Shown piece by piece: positions 1 to 9,275 of a stretch of DNA of 64,000 nucleotides (the first letter of the stretch is position 1; every line of letters starts with the position of its first letter). The translations under genes and the position numbers were made by a program. The stretch lies in assembly GCA_964460845.1 (NCBI GenBank), contig CAYWRZ010000001.1, positions 310,001 through 374,000 on the forward strand, in the 5' to 3' direction. The DNA comes from CAYWRZ01 sp964460845. GTDB lineage: Bacteria > Bacteroidota > Bacteroidia > Flavobacteriales_D > UBA2798. Below the pieces are notes generated by a model. The model was not told the origin of the DNA. It saw only the letters and a program-made list of their open reading frames with translations, and searched no databases.

Positions 1-127
1 AGGGTTGGGTCCAATACAGCGATTTCCCACCCTGTTGCGCTTCAAACCCCGGATTGGGGATAAGATTTTGAGCCGCAGCCGTAGCTACCACTCCCCATAT
101 CAGAAAAACCCCTATTATCCGCTTCAC
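1..127 (-). CDS. Secreted protein, N-terminal fragment
   Basis: The gene runs leftward off the window edge, so only about 42 codons are visible. It opens at a GTG codon (125-127) with MKRIIGVFLIWGVVATAAAQ, a clear Sec signal peptide ending in AAAQ. The mature start, NLIPNPGFEAQ, is the 'NPGFE/NPSFE' opening common in exported Bacteroidota proteins with carbohydrate-binding-like or OmpA-type modules. No in-frame ATG lies upstream; the ATG in that stretch is in another frame and stops quickly. Function beyond export cannot be told from this fragment. Confidence 0.6.
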   Translation of the reverse strand, partial: MKRIIGVFLIWGVVATAAAQNLIPNPGFEAQQGGKSLYWTQP

Positions 128-212
128 CCTTCCAAAATAAGGAAAAAACCCATGCGGTAGCTGCCGTTTCTGCCTTTTATCACAAACCCGAAAATAGTAC
201 CGCCGGACTATG

Positions 213-220
213 TACATTTG
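213..220 (+). promoter_or_regulatory. Putative -7 promoter element (TACATTTG)
   Basis: TACATTTG matches the Bacteroidota -7 consensus TAnnTTTG. Transcription would start around 225-230, which favours translation of the peptidase from the ATG at 245 rather than from the TTG at 218 or the ATG at 224. No good TTTG -33 box is seen upstream, so this rests on one element only. Confidence 0.4.
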
Positions 221-244
221 TACATGAACCAATTTTTGCCCATT

Positions 245-2407
245 ATGCGCTATACGGTACTTGCTTTTATGATCACCAGTTCATTTTTTGCCTGCAAAGG
301 CTCCGGGGACCAAGGCCAGAAGGCTGAATCCCGCGATGCGGTTTACGAAAAACCAGAGGTAGCTTACCCCGATACCCGCACGGAAGACGTAAGCGATACT
401 TATTTCGGTACGCTTGTCAGCGACCCTTACCGCTGGCTCGAAGACGATACCGCACGTGAAGTGACCGACTGGGTAAAGCGACAAAATGAAGTGACCTTCG
501 GCTATTTGGAAAAAATTCCTTTCCGCGACAAATTCAAAACCCGGCTCGAAGAAATTTACAACTATCCACGTATCTCTGCGCCCCTGAAAGCCGGAGAATA
601 TTATTTCTTCTATAAAAACGACGGTCTGCAAAACCAGGCCGTGATTTACTACAAAAAAGGACTCGACGGAAAAGAAGAAGTATTTCTCGACCCGAATGCC
701 TTGTCGGCCAACGGCACCGTCTCCATCGGACTGGTCGGCTTCTCGAAAGACCACCGCTATGTAGCCTACTCACGCTCCGAAGCCGGATCAGACTGGCAGG
801 AAATACGCGTGATGGAAATTGAAAACAAACGCGAGCTGCCCGATGTACTTCGCTGGGTGAAATTTTCAGGCGCAGGCTGGCATGGCGACGGATTTTTCTA
901 CAGCCGTTATCCCGAACCGGTAAAAGGGAAAGAGCTTTCAGCCACCAACCAGTTCCATAAAGTGTATTACCACAAGCTGGGCGATCCGCAAGAAAAAGAC
1001 GTCCTGATTTTTGAAGACAAGCAAAATCCGCTGCGTTACCATAACGTATCGCTGACCGAAGACGAAAAATACCTCGTACTTTATGTCGCTGAAGGAACCG
1101 ACGGTTTCGAATGCCATTACAAACCCACCGATCTGAAAACCGGCAACTTCAAACCGCTGTTCACCGGATTCAAAAACAAAAGCTCGGTAGTCGATCACAA
1201 AGACGGTAAATTCTATGTCATCACCGACATCGATGCGCCGCGTTACCGCCTGGTGGCCATCGACCCGGCCAATCCCGCCAAAGAAAACTGGAAAGACATT
1301 ATTCCGCAATCCGAAAACCTGCTCGAAGGTGTCAATACCGGCGGCGGAAAACTTTTCGCACAATACCTGAAAGACGTCACCACACGGGTATATCAGTACG
1401 ATTACGACGGCCGTCAGGAACGTGAAATCAGCTTCCCTGCTCCCGGATCGGCCGGCGGATTCTCGGGTAAAAAAGAAGACAGCGAGCTGTTCTACGTCTT
1501 TACTTCTTTCACTTATCCTACCACCATCTACAAATACAATGTGGCCAGCGGCGAATCGGAAGTGTTTTACAAGCCTGAGCTAAAATTCAACCCCGAAGAT
1601 TTCGAGTCGAAACAGGTATTCTACACCAGCAAAGACGGCACTAAGGTTTCCCTGTTTATCGTACATAAAAAAGGACTTGCCCTCGACGGTAAAAACCCGA
1701 CGCTGCTTTACGGCTACGGCGGCTTCAACATCAGCCTCACTCCTTCCTTCTCCGTATCGATCATCCCCATTCTCGAAAACAACGGCGTGTATGCCATGGC
1801 TAACCTTCGCGGAGGTGGAGAATACGGTGAAGAATGGCACAAAGACGGTATGCTCGACAACAAGCAAAACGTGTTCGACGACTTCATCGCAGCCGCCGAA
1901 TACCTTATCCAGCAGAAATACACTTCTTCCGAAAAGCTCGGTATTTCGGGCGGTTCTAATGGCGGACTCCTGGTCGGTGCCTGCATGACCCAGCGTCCCG
2001 AGCTCTTCAAAGTGGCCATGCCCGCCGTAGGTGTGCTCGATATGCTGCGCTACCACAAGTTTACCGTTGGTTTCGGTTGGGTGCCCGAATACGGTTCGAG
2101 CGACGATTCGGCCAGCTTCCACAACCTGTTTGCCTATTCTCCGCTGCACAACCTGAAAGCCGGCACCGAATACCCCGCCACCCTCATTCTTACCGGCGAC
2201 CACGACGACCGCGTAGTGCCTGCCCACTCCTTCAAATATGCCGCAGCGCTTCAGGCTGCACAAAGCGGCAGCAACCCTACACTGATCCGAATCGAAACCG
2301 ATGCCGGTCACGGTGCGGGCAAACCCACCTCCAAAGTCATTGAAGAGACGGCCGACAAATGGGCTTTCCTCTTCTTCAACACTAATTCGCCCGTAAGCTA
2401 CAAATAG
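245..2407 (+). CDS. Prolyl oligopeptidase family (S9A) lipoprotein
   Basis: This is a serine peptidase that cleaves short peptides after proline. It has an N-terminal beta-propeller, starting after the S9A linker region around DPYRWLEDD, and a C-terminal alpha/beta-hydrolase. The catalytic triad is visible: Ser in GGSNGG (about residue 570), Asp in TGDHDDRVVP and His in DAGHGAGKP. The start at 245 gives MRYTVLAFMITSSFFACKG, a lipoprotein-like signal with Cys in FFAC, so the enzyme is probably anchored in the envelope. In-frame TTG 218 and ATG 224 are alternatives but sit on or right beside the putative promoter. Length (about 720 residues) is normal for the family. It is a single transcription unit closed by the terminator after its stop. 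Confidence 0.93.
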   Translation: MRYTVLAFMITSSFFACKGSGDQGQKAESRDAVYEKPEVAYPDTRTEDVSDTYFGTLVSDPYRWLEDDTAREVTDWVKRQNEVTFGYLEKIPFRDKFKTRLEEIYNYPRISAPLKAGEYYFFYKNDGLQNQAVIYYKKGLDGKEEVFLDPNALSANGTVSIGLVGFSKDHRYVAYSRSEAGSDWQEIRVMEIENKRELPDVLRWVKFSGAGWHGDGFFYSRYPEPVKGKELSATNQFHKVYYHKLGDPQEKDVLIFEDKQNPLRYHNVSLTEDEKYLVLYVAEGTDGFECHYKPTDLKTGNFKPLFTGFKNKSSVVDHKDGKFYVITDIDAPRYRLVAIDPANPAKENWKDIIPQSENLLEGVNTGGGKLFAQYLKDVTTRVYQYDYDGRQEREISFPAPGSAGGFSGKKEDSELFYVFTSFTYPTTIYKYNVASGESEVFYKPELKFNPEDFESKQVFYTSKDGTKVSLFIVHKKGLALDGKNPTLLYGYGGFNISLTPSFSVSIIPILENNGVYAMANLRGGGEYGEEWHKDGMLDNKQNVFDDFIAAAEYLIQQKYTSSEKLGISGGSNGGLLVGACMTQRPELFKVAMPAVGVLDMLRYHKFTVGFGWVPEYGSSDDSASFHNLFAYSPLHNLKAGTEYPATLILTGDHDDRVVPAHSFKYAAALQAAQSGSNPTLIRIETDAGHGAGKPTSKVIEETADKWAFLFFNTNSPVSYK

Positions 2408-2426
2408 CCAATAACTTGATATTCTG

Positions 2427-2459
2427 ACAGCGGGGAACTTTCCCCGCTGTTTTTTTTTC
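2427..2459 (+). terminator. Rho-independent terminator
   Basis: A perfect 10-bp stem, ACAGCGGGGA and TCCCCGCTGT, with a 4-nt loop is followed by nine T residues. It lies 20 bp after the peptidase stop and separates that gene from the envelope gene run that follows. Confidence 0.92.
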
Positions 2460-2564
2460 CGGCTTATTAAACCTGCGGCGTGCAAAACTATCTAAAACCG
2501 ACCCGGGCAGAAGCCGATATAATATGGAAATTTACCTTCTAACCCTTGTAAAACGCGAAGGCCA

Positions 2565-3572
2565 ATGAAAATTATCGTTCCCATGGCCGGTATGGGCAAA
2601 CGTATGCGTCCGCATACACTCACCCTGCCTAAGCCGCTGGTACCAGTGGCCGGAAAGCCCATTGTACAATGGCTGGCCGAAGACATTACCGCCGTATGTG
2701 AAGAAAAAGTAGAGGAGATCGCTTTTATCACAGGCCGCTTTGGCAGCGAAACCGAAGCGCACCTTTTACAGATCGCCGAATCGCTCGGTGCCAAAGGAAC
2801 TATCTATTATCAGGACGAAGCTCTGGGCACCGCCCATGCCGTACTTTGTGCCGCCGCCTCGCTTAGCGGAAAAGTAACCGTAGCCTTTGCCGATACCCTT
2901 TTCAAAGCCGGCTTTAAGCTCGACGAAAGCAAAGAAGGTATCATCTGGGTACAGCAGGTAGCCGACCCTTCCGCGTTTGGAGTGGTAAAAACCGACAGCG
3001 AAGGCATTGTCACCGATTTTATCGAAAAACCGAAAACCTTTGTCTCCGACCTGGCCATCATCGGTATTTACTATTTCCGCGACGGAGAAAACCTGCGTAA
3101 AGAACTACAATACCTGATTGATAACGACATACGCGGAAACGGCGAATACCAGCTTACCGACGCGCTGGAAAACATGAAGCAAAAAGGGCTGCGCTTCACC
3201 ACCGGACGTGTAGAAGAATGGCTCGATTGCGGGAATAAAGACGCTACCGTGCACACCAACAGCAGGGTGCTTGAGTTTCACCGCGATAAAAACCTGGTCG
3301 CTGCTTCTGTCTCGGTAGAAAATTCGATCATTATTCCTCCCTGCTATATCGGCGAAAATGTGGTACTGCGTAACACTGTGGTGGGTCCGCACGTATCGGT
3401 GGGCAAGGCCACGGAAATTAGCGATTCGGTTATCAGCAACAGCATTATCCGCGAGCAAAGCCGCATTAGCGGAGCACGCATCGACAATTCCATGCTGGGC
3501 AGCCACGTGAGCTATACCCGTCGTCCCGACGAACAAAGTATCGGAGATTACAACCTGATTTCACTCGGATGA
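2565..3572 (+). CDS. Sugar-phosphate nucleotidyltransferase with C-terminal beta-helix
   Basis: The protein transfers a nucleotide to a sugar phosphate, making an activated sugar for cell-envelope polymers. The N-terminus carries the family signature VPMAGMGKRMRPHTLTLPKP, with the phosphate-binding glycine loop and the conserved Arg and Lys. Residues from about 235 (VSVENSIIIPPCYIGENVVL) have the hexapeptide pattern of a left-handed beta-helix, as in glucose-1-phosphate thymidylyltransferase/GlmU relatives. The exact sugar and nucleotide cannot be read from sequence. The stop overlaps the next start (ATGA at 3569), so it is translationally linked to the TPR lipoprotein. Confidence 0.9.
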   Translation: MKIIVPMAGMGKRMRPHTLTLPKPLVPVAGKPIVQWLAEDITAVCEEKVEEIAFITGRFGSETEAHLLQIAESLGAKGTIYYQDEALGTAHAVLCAAASLSGKVTVAFADTLFKAGFKLDESKEGIIWVQQVADPSAFGVVKTDSEGIVTDFIEKPKTFVSDLAIIGIYYFRDGENLRKELQYLIDNDIRGNGEYQLTDALENMKQKGLRFTTGRVEEWLDCGNKDATVHTNSRVLEFHRDKNLVAASVSVENSIIIPPCYIGENVVLRNTVVGPHVSVGKATEISDSVISNSIIREQSRISGARIDNSMLGSHVSYTRRPDEQSIGDYNLISLG

Positions 3573-5311
3573 AAAAAGCCCTGTTTCCGTTTTTATGTTT
3601 CTGTGTGCTGATGGTTGCCTGTCGCGCACCTCAAAGCGTAACTCCGGATCGCAGCACCGAACGCACTGCGAAAAATATGCTCGATACCCTGCAACGCTTA
3701 AAAGCCTCGGGGCTTATCGTAGATGGAATGGTCGAAAAACTGCGGGGTAATTTCGAAGGCGCGGTAAACAATTTCGAAAAATGCCTGCGTGTGGACCCGA
3801 ATAACAGCGCTGCCTATTACCACCTTTCGGGGCTTTACGATATGCAAGGCAGAATGCTGGTCGCACAGGATTTTGCCCGAAAAGCAGTAGAGTTGGAACC
3901 CAAAAACGAATGGTACATGCTACAATTGGCGTACCTGTACCAACGTAACGCCTCACCTAAAGAAGCCGCTCTCACTTTCGAAAAACTTATAAAGCTCAAC
4001 CCCGAAAAAGTAGATTATTATTTTCCTTACTCAGATGCGCTGCTACTGTCGGGGCAAAGTGAAAAAGCGATCGATGCCTTGCAAAAGCTCGAAAAGCTTT
4101 ACGGTTTTAACGAAAATGTCGTCATCCAAAAATACCGCATCTACGCGCAACTTCGGCAGTTCGACAAAGCACGGCTGGAAATCGAAAAGCTGATAAAAGT
4201 CAATCCCTACGAAGTACGTAACTACGGCATTATTGCCGAGCTTTACGAAGAACAGGGCAAGACCGAAAAAGCGATGGAGTATTATCAAAAAATACTCGAG
4301 ATAGAACCCGGTAACGGAGTGGTACATCTCTCCTTAGCGCAGCATTATTACCATACCGGCGAAAAAGAAAAATCGTTCGAAGCGCTGAAAAAAGCATTTG
4401 CCAGTCCGGCGCTCGACATCGATACCAAAATGAAAATCCTGCTCGATTATTACGACCGCAGCGAAAACGATCCTTCCCTTTTATCCGAAGCGTACGCATT
4501 GCTCGATATTCTGCTGGAGGTTCACCCCTCCGAAGCAAAAGCCTACTCTATTTACGGCGATTTTCTGATCCGCGACGGCAAGGAAAAAGAAGCAAGAGAA
4601 ATGTTTTACAAAGCGCTGGAACAGGACAGCAGCGTATATCTGATTTGGAACCAGGTTATGCTGCTCAACTCACAGCTCAACGATTTGGATGCCCTTTACC
4701 GCGACGGGAAAAAAGCCGCTACCCTGTTTCCCGCACAGCCCGTGTTTTTCTATTTTTACGGAGTAGGCGCATTCAGCACCAAACACTACGAAGAAGCACG
4801 CGATGCGCTGCTCAGCGGAAAAGATTTAGTCATCGACAATAAAGCTTTGCTTTTCGAATTTTATCAGTTGTTGGGCGACACCTATCACCAGCTCAAAGAC
4901 GATGAAAAATCAGACAGCTACTACGAAAAAGCGCTCGCCATCGACCCTACCAGCGTGTATGTGCTCAACAACTATGCGTACTATCTTTCGGTGAGAAAAA
5001 TAAAGCTCGAAAAAGCTGCCGAAATGTCGAAGAAAAGCAATGAACTCTCTCCGGGGCAATCTTCTTTTCAGGACACTTACGGCTGGATTCTTTTCCAGAT
5101 GAAAAAATATACCGAAGCCGAAACCTGGCTGCGTAAAGCGCTAGATAGCGGTGGAAATAGCAGCGGCGTCATACTTGAGCACTACGGCGATGTGCTGTTT
5201 ATGCTTGGCAAGCCCAATGAAGCGGTCGAATACTGGAAAAAAGCAAAAGAAGCGGGAGACAGCTCTCCGCAAATCGATCGCAAGATAAAGGAGAAGAAGT
5301 ACTATGAATAA
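3569..5311 (+). CDS. TPR-repeat lipoprotein
   Basis: A 580-residue protein that starts MKKALFPFLCFCVLMVACRA, a signal peptide with the lipobox VMVAC-like LMVAC, followed by about a dozen tetratricopeptide repeats (for example NSAAYYHLSGLYDMQGRMLV and YVLNNYAYYLSVR). TPRs bind other proteins, and a lipid-anchored periplasmic scaffold is the likely role. It overlaps its neighbours on both sides by 4 and 8 bp, which indicates one tightly coupled operon. A TPR lipoprotein followed by DUF4292 and an EnvC-like protein is a recurring order in Bacteroidota. No enzymatic domain is seen. Confidence 0.88.
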   Translation: MKKALFPFLCFCVLMVACRAPQSVTPDRSTERTAKNMLDTLQRLKASGLIVDGMVEKLRGNFEGAVNNFEKCLRVDPNNSAAYYHLSGLYDMQGRMLVAQDFARKAVELEPKNEWYMLQLAYLYQRNASPKEAALTFEKLIKLNPEKVDYYFPYSDALLLSGQSEKAIDALQKLEKLYGFNENVVIQKYRIYAQLRQFDKARLEIEKLIKVNPYEVRNYGIIAELYEEQGKTEKAMEYYQKILEIEPGNGVVHLSLAQHYYHTGEKEKSFEALKKAFASPALDIDTKMKILLDYYDRSENDPSLLSEAYALLDILLEVHPSEAKAYSIYGDFLIRDGKEKEAREMFYKALEQDSSVYLIWNQVMLLNSQLNDLDALYRDGKKAATLFPAQPVFFYFYGVGAFSTKHYEEARDALLSGKDLVIDNKALLFEFYQLLGDTYHQLKDDEKSDSYYEKALAIDPTSVYVLNNYAYYLSVRKIKLEKAAEMSKKSNELSPGQSSFQDTYGWILFQMKKYTEAETWLRKALDSGGNSSGVILEHYGDVLFMLGKPNEAVEYWKKAKEAGDSSPQIDRKIKEKKYYE

Positions 5312-6131
5312 GCCCCTTGCCATCGTGCTTTTCGGGGTGGCGCTGCTGTTGACCGCAGCGGGTTGCCGACCCAAAAAAAAGCTGGTCAACCTCGATGCCG
5401 GAATCTATAACCTGCACGCACAGGAAATTACCGACAGCGTAGAAAGTCATCTGTTTATCTTTCGCACCTTCAGCTCCAGGGTTTCGACCGAAGTCAGCTC
5501 GCCCGGCTTCGACAAATCGTTTCGCACCAACCTTCGCATCGGAGCCGACAGCGTAATCTGGATGAGCCTGAGCATTGCCAACATCGTAGGTGCCGGTGCG
5601 CTTATCACCACCGATAGTGTCACGGTAATAGACCGTATGGCAAAAGAATATTTTTCGGGCGACTTCAACTACTTAAATTCGCTTTTTGGCACCGAGTTCG
5701 ACTACGATGTGCTGCAAGATTTAATAGTCGGAAACCCTATTTATTTCGACCCTTCGGAAAAATATAAGACCGCACGCGATTCCACTTATTATTTCCTGAG
5801 CACTGTCGGCAAACGTAAACTCAGACGCGCTTTTGAAAAAGAAAAACGCCTCCGGAAAGACACCTATATCTGCCGTTACTGGTTTTATCCGGGCATCTTC
5901 AGGCCCGCCAAAGTGGTGATCAATGACCTGTCTGACAGCACCAGCCTGCAGGTAGAATACCTGAGCTACGAACAGCTCGATTCGGTACCGCCGGTACCCT
6001 CGAAAGTAAAAATTACCGCTACTTCACCCGGCAAAAAAGCAGAAATCAACCTCAATTACTCGCGTACCCGTGTCAACGATGCGCTCGAATTTCCGTTTAA
6101 GATTCCCGAAGGCTATGAGAAAATGGAATAA
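5304..6131 (+). CDS. DUF4292 family lipoprotein
   Basis: A 275-residue protein with a lipoprotein signal (MNKPLAIVLFGVALLLTAAG then Cys) and a beta-rich body typical of DUF4292, which resembles LolA/LolB-like half-barrels. Motifs such as FRTFSSRVS, SLSIANIVGAGALI and FKIPEGYEKME fit that family. A role in envelope biogenesis is likely from context but unproven. It overlaps the TPR gene by 8 bp and the EnvC-like gene by 17 bp. Confidence 0.85.
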   Translation: MNKPLAIVLFGVALLLTAAGCRPKKKLVNLDAGIYNLHAQEITDSVESHLFIFRTFSSRVSTEVSSPGFDKSFRTNLRIGADSVIWMSLSIANIVGAGALITTDSVTVIDRMAKEYFSGDFNYLNSLFGTEFDYDVLQDLIVGNPIYFDPSEKYKTARDSTYYFLSTVGKRKLRRAFEKEKRLRKDTYICRYWFYPGIFRPAKVVINDLSDSTSLQVEYLSYEQLDSVPPVPSKVKITATSPGKKAEINLNYSRTRVNDALEFPFKIPEGYEKME

Positions 6132-7389
6132 ACTTTTGCTTTGCCTGCTTTTTACTGTGACCACATTCCCACTTTCGGCACAAAAAGCCAGTGAAAAGCT
6201 CAAACAGAAACAGCAGGAACTTGAGAAAAAAATCGAAAGCACCAAGTCGCTGATCGGTTCTGCTAAAAACAACCAGCGTATTACCATCGCCGAGCTGGCC
6301 ATTATTAACCAGCAGATTTCTTACCGCGAAGAATTATTGCGTAACATCAGTCAGCAAGTCGGAAAAATAAACCGGCAGATCGAGGAAAATAAAAGCGTAA
6401 TCGAATCGCTCGAAGCCGATCTCAAACGCCTTAAAGAACAGTACGCACAGATGCTTTTCTATGCTTACAAACACCGAAATACCTACCACAAGCTGATGTT
6501 CGTATTTGCCGCACGCGATTTTAACCAGGCTTACCTGCGCATGAAATACCTCCAGCAATACGGCGATTACCGGAAGAAGCAAGTGGAAATGATTAATCGT
6601 ACAAAGCAAACGCTCGATGAAAAAGTGGCGCAACTGGAGCAGAAACGCGTCGAAAAACAGGGCTTAGCCAAAGAGCAGGAAAAAGAAAAATCCAACTTTG
6701 TAAGCGACAAACAAAGGCAGCAGGAAACGCTTTCTACTTTACAGAAAGAAGAAAATCGGTTGAAAGCCGCGCTTGATGATCAGGAAAAAAAGAAAAAACA
6801 ACTGGCGCAAGAGATTCGCAAAGCCATCGAAGAGGAAATACGCAAGCAGCGCGAACTTGAACAAGCAAAAAACCGCAATAACAACAAGCCTTCCGGCGGA
6901 CAAACGGCTACTTCGTCCAAAAAAGGCACCGGATTTACCGAAACGCCCGAAATAAAGCTCGAATCGACCCGTTTTGAAAACAACAAGGGAAAGCTGCCCT
7001 GGCCTGTCGAAAAAGGAGAAATTACCCAACGTTTCGGACAGCGGCCGCACGCCAGCGTAAAAGGACTGATAACCAACAACAACGGTGTGGATATCGGCAC
7101 TACCAAAGCCTCGAAGATAAGAGCCGTGTTCGACGGAACGGTATCCAGCATCTTTGTCATTCCCGGCGCGGGTAAGGCGGTCATGATAAGTCATGGCTCA
7201 TACCGTACGGTGTATGCCAATTTGGCCGAGGTTTCTGTCGCTAAAGGACAGGAAATCAAGACGAAACAAGAAATAGGAACCGTCTTATCGGGCGAGAGTT
7301 CCATCTCGGAGCTGCACTTCGAAATCTGGAAAATCACCGAATCTGACTACGTAAGACAGGATCCGGAAGGTTGGCTTTACAAAAATTAG
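6115..7389 (+). CDS. EnvC-like murein hydrolase activator (LytM/M23 domain)
   Basis: The protein has a signal peptide (MRKWNKLLLCLLFTVTTFPL, cleavage near SAQ), then a long coiled coil (about residues 25-260, rich in K, E and Q), a low-complexity linker, and a C-terminal LytM/M23 domain (about 310-424). The LytM domain keeps the fold (NNNGVDIGTTKASKIRAVFD, SGESSISELHFEIWK) but lacks the full zinc-ligand set: the usual HxGxD position reads NNGVDIG. It therefore probably activates amidases during septum splitting, as EnvC does, and does not cut peptidoglycan itself. The start at 6115 was chosen over the upstream in-frame ATG at 6070 because it begins the signal peptide. Confidence 0.88.
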   Translation: MRKWNKLLLCLLFTVTTFPLSAQKASEKLKQKQQELEKKIESTKSLIGSAKNNQRITIAELAIINQQISYREELLRNISQQVGKINRQIEENKSVIESLEADLKRLKEQYAQMLFYAYKHRNTYHKLMFVFAARDFNQAYLRMKYLQQYGDYRKKQVEMINRTKQTLDEKVAQLEQKRVEKQGLAKEQEKEKSNFVSDKQRQQETLSTLQKEENRLKAALDDQEKKKKQLAQEIRKAIEEEIRKQRELEQAKNRNNNKPSGGQTATSSKKGTGFTETPEIKLESTRFENNKGKLPWPVEKGEITQRFGQRPHASVKGLITNNNGVDIGTTKASKIRAVFDGTVSSIFVIPGAGKAVMISHGSYRTVYANLAEVSVAKGQEIKTKQEIGTVLSGESSISELHFEIWKITESDYVRQDPEGWLYKN

Positions 7390-7423
7390 TGCGCTTATTT
7401 AGCCCGAATGGCTAATTAATTAA

Positions 7424-7431
7424 TACTTTTG
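7424..7431 (+). promoter_or_regulatory. Putative -7 promoter element for tatA (TACTTTTG)
   Basis: TACTTTTG fits TAnnTTTG and lies 20 bp before the tatA start, in a short AT-rich gap inside the envelope gene run. It suggests that tatA-gatA can be transcribed separately from the upstream genes. The -33 box is not convincing. Confidence 0.5.
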
Positions 7432-7451
7432 TAGTACTAAATTCTGATCAA

Positions 7452-7649
7452 ATGCTTCTTTCCGTTTTATTGGGGGCCATAGGTCCCTGGCAGGGCATCC
7501 TGATACTCGCTGTAGTAGTACTGCTTTTCGGTGGTAAAAAAATACCCGAACTGATGCGTGGACTTGGCCGTGGTATCAAAGAGTTCAAAGATGCCTCCAA
7601 AGGTGAGGACAACAACAAGAACAATTCTCCCGCCAAGCCGGAAAACTAA
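7452..7649 (+). CDS. tatA: Sec-independent translocase subunit TatA
   Basis: A 65-residue protein with one N-terminal membrane helix, then the TatA/E hinge and amphipathic helix (FGGKKIPELMRGLGRGIKEF) and an acidic-basic tail. TatA oligomerises to form the pore of the twin-arginine system that exports folded proteins. TatC is not in the window. Length and motif are normal. It sits 18 bp before gatA on the same strand. Confidence 0.93.
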   Translation: MLLSVLLGAIGPWQGILILAVVVLLFGGKKIPELMRGLGRGIKEFKDASKGEDNNKNNSPAKPEN

Positions 7650-7667
7650 CCTACCCCGCCCCTCCGT

Positions 7668-9089
7668 ATGGCACGGAAAACGTACACTGAAATCCGAAGC
7701 GAGCTCCGTTCCGGCAGGTTGACCTGTGTAGCACTTACTGAACAGTACCTGCTTCGCATAGAAGAAAGAAAACAGCTCAACGCTTTTATTGAAGTCTTTC
7801 GCGAATCGGCCCTGGCCAAAGCACGCGAAACCGATGCAAAGCTGGCCGCCGGAAATGCCGGTAAATTAGCCGGTATGGTCATCGGTCTGAAAGACAATAT
7901 CTGTTACAAAGGCCATAAAGTAAGCGCTTCTTCGCGCATCCTCGAAGGCTTCGAGTCACTCTATCACGCCACGGTTACCGAACGCCTGTTAGCTGAAGAC
8001 GCCATTATCATCGGCCGGCTCAACTGCGACGAGTTTGCCATGGGCAGCTCTAACGAAACTTCTTTTTACGGCCCCGTACGCAATCCGCTCAACGAAAGCT
8101 GCGTACCGGGTGGCTCTTCGGGTGGCTCTGCCGCTGCCGTAGCCGCCGAACTCTGTACCCTCGCGCTCGGCTCCGATACCGGAGGCTCTATTCGTCAGCC
8201 CGCCTCTTTTACCGGAACCGTAGGTTTCAAGCCTACTTACGGGCGTGTATCCCGTTACGGATTGCTGGCTTACGCTTCTTCTTTTGATCAGATTGGTCCC
8301 ATCGCCCTTTCGGTCGAAGATGCGGCTCTGGTGATGGAAGTCATTTCCGGGAAAGACGAATACGACAGCACCGTTTCCTCACGCGAAGTACCTGAATACA
8401 GCAAGCTGCTCGAAGCTCCCGAAAAAGCGCGCATCGCCTACATCCGCGAATGCCTCGAAAGCCCAGGGCTGAATCCCGAAATCAGAACCTCGGTCGAAAC
8501 GCTTATTGAAAAGCTGCGCGCCGAAGGACATACCGTCGAAGCCGTAGATTTTCCTTACCTCGACTACCTGGTACCTACCTATTACGTACTGACTACTGCC
8601 GAAGCCTCTTCCAACCTTGCACGTTACGACGGCATCCATTTCGGCTACCGCAGCCAGGAAAGCCACGATATCGAATCCACCTACCTGCGCTCGCGCACCG
8701 AAGGTTTCGGTAAAGAAGTAAAACGCCGCATTATGCTCGGCACGTTCGTGCTTAGCGCAGGGTATTACGATGCCTACTATACGCAGGGGCTGAAAGTACG
8801 CCGTATTATCCGTGAGAAAACCAGGGCTATTCTTTCCGAATACGATTTTATTCTGACCCCCACCACCCCTAATTCGGCCTTTGAATTCGGACAGAAAAGC
8901 GCCGACCCGGTCGAGATGTACCTCGAAGATATTTTCACCGTACAGGCCAATTTGGCCGGGGTTCCCGCTATTTCTATTCCTGCGGGAGAAAACAGCCGCA
9001 ATCTTCCTTTCGGCATTCAGCTTATGGCCGGCGATTTTAAGGAAGCCGAGCTGCTCGCTTTTGCCCGTAAGCTGGAACAAAACGCCTAA
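7668..9089 (+). CDS. gatA: Asp/Glu-tRNA amidotransferase subunit A
   Basis: An amidase-signature enzyme that releases ammonia from glutamine for GatB, which converts Glu-tRNA(Gln) or Asp-tRNA(Asn) to the amidated form. The catalytic Lys-Ser-Ser set is visible: Lys in GLKDNICYKGH, and the two serines in the GGSSGGSAAAV and GSDTGGSIRQPASF stretches. At 473 residues it is of normal length. It lies between tatA and the lytic transglycosylase, with gatB and gatC absent from this window, as is usual for Bacteroidota with dispersed gat genes. Confidence 0.93.
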   Translation: MARKTYTEIRSELRSGRLTCVALTEQYLLRIEERKQLNAFIEVFRESALAKARETDAKLAAGNAGKLAGMVIGLKDNICYKGHKVSASSRILEGFESLYHATVTERLLAEDAIIIGRLNCDEFAMGSSNETSFYGPVRNPLNESCVPGGSSGGSAAAVAAELCTLALGSDTGGSIRQPASFTGTVGFKPTYGRVSRYGLLAYASSFDQIGPIALSVEDAALVMEVISGKDEYDSTVSSREVPEYSKLLEAPEKARIAYIRECLESPGLNPEIRTSVETLIEKLRAEGHTVEAVDFPYLDYLVPTYYVLTTAEASSNLARYDGIHFGYRSQESHDIESTYLRSRTEGFGKEVKRRIMLGTFVLSAGYYDAYYTQGLKVRRIIREKTRAILSEYDFILTPTTPNSAFEFGQKSADPVEMYLEDIFTVQANLAGVPAISIPAGENSRNLPFGIQLMAGDFKEAELLAFARKLEQNA

Positions 9090-9275
9090 TTTCAGCACTT
9101 TTGGAAAATAGGGTGTAAAAAGGGCAAAAAGTCTTTCTAACTTCCTTTAGCTTAAAACTTTCATTCGCCAGCCTGCGAAGCAAGGGCTTATTTCCCGATT
9201 TTTGTGTATATTCACGTCCCATTGGGCGGCCTGCAACGCCCTTTTTTCCTTTTAAAAAGCTTAAACCAGTTTAGG

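Noticed and set aside
6070..6114. Upstream in-frame ATG of the EnvC-like gene
   Set aside because: It adds residues inside the DUF4292 gene that spoil the signal peptide; the ATG at 6115 fits better.
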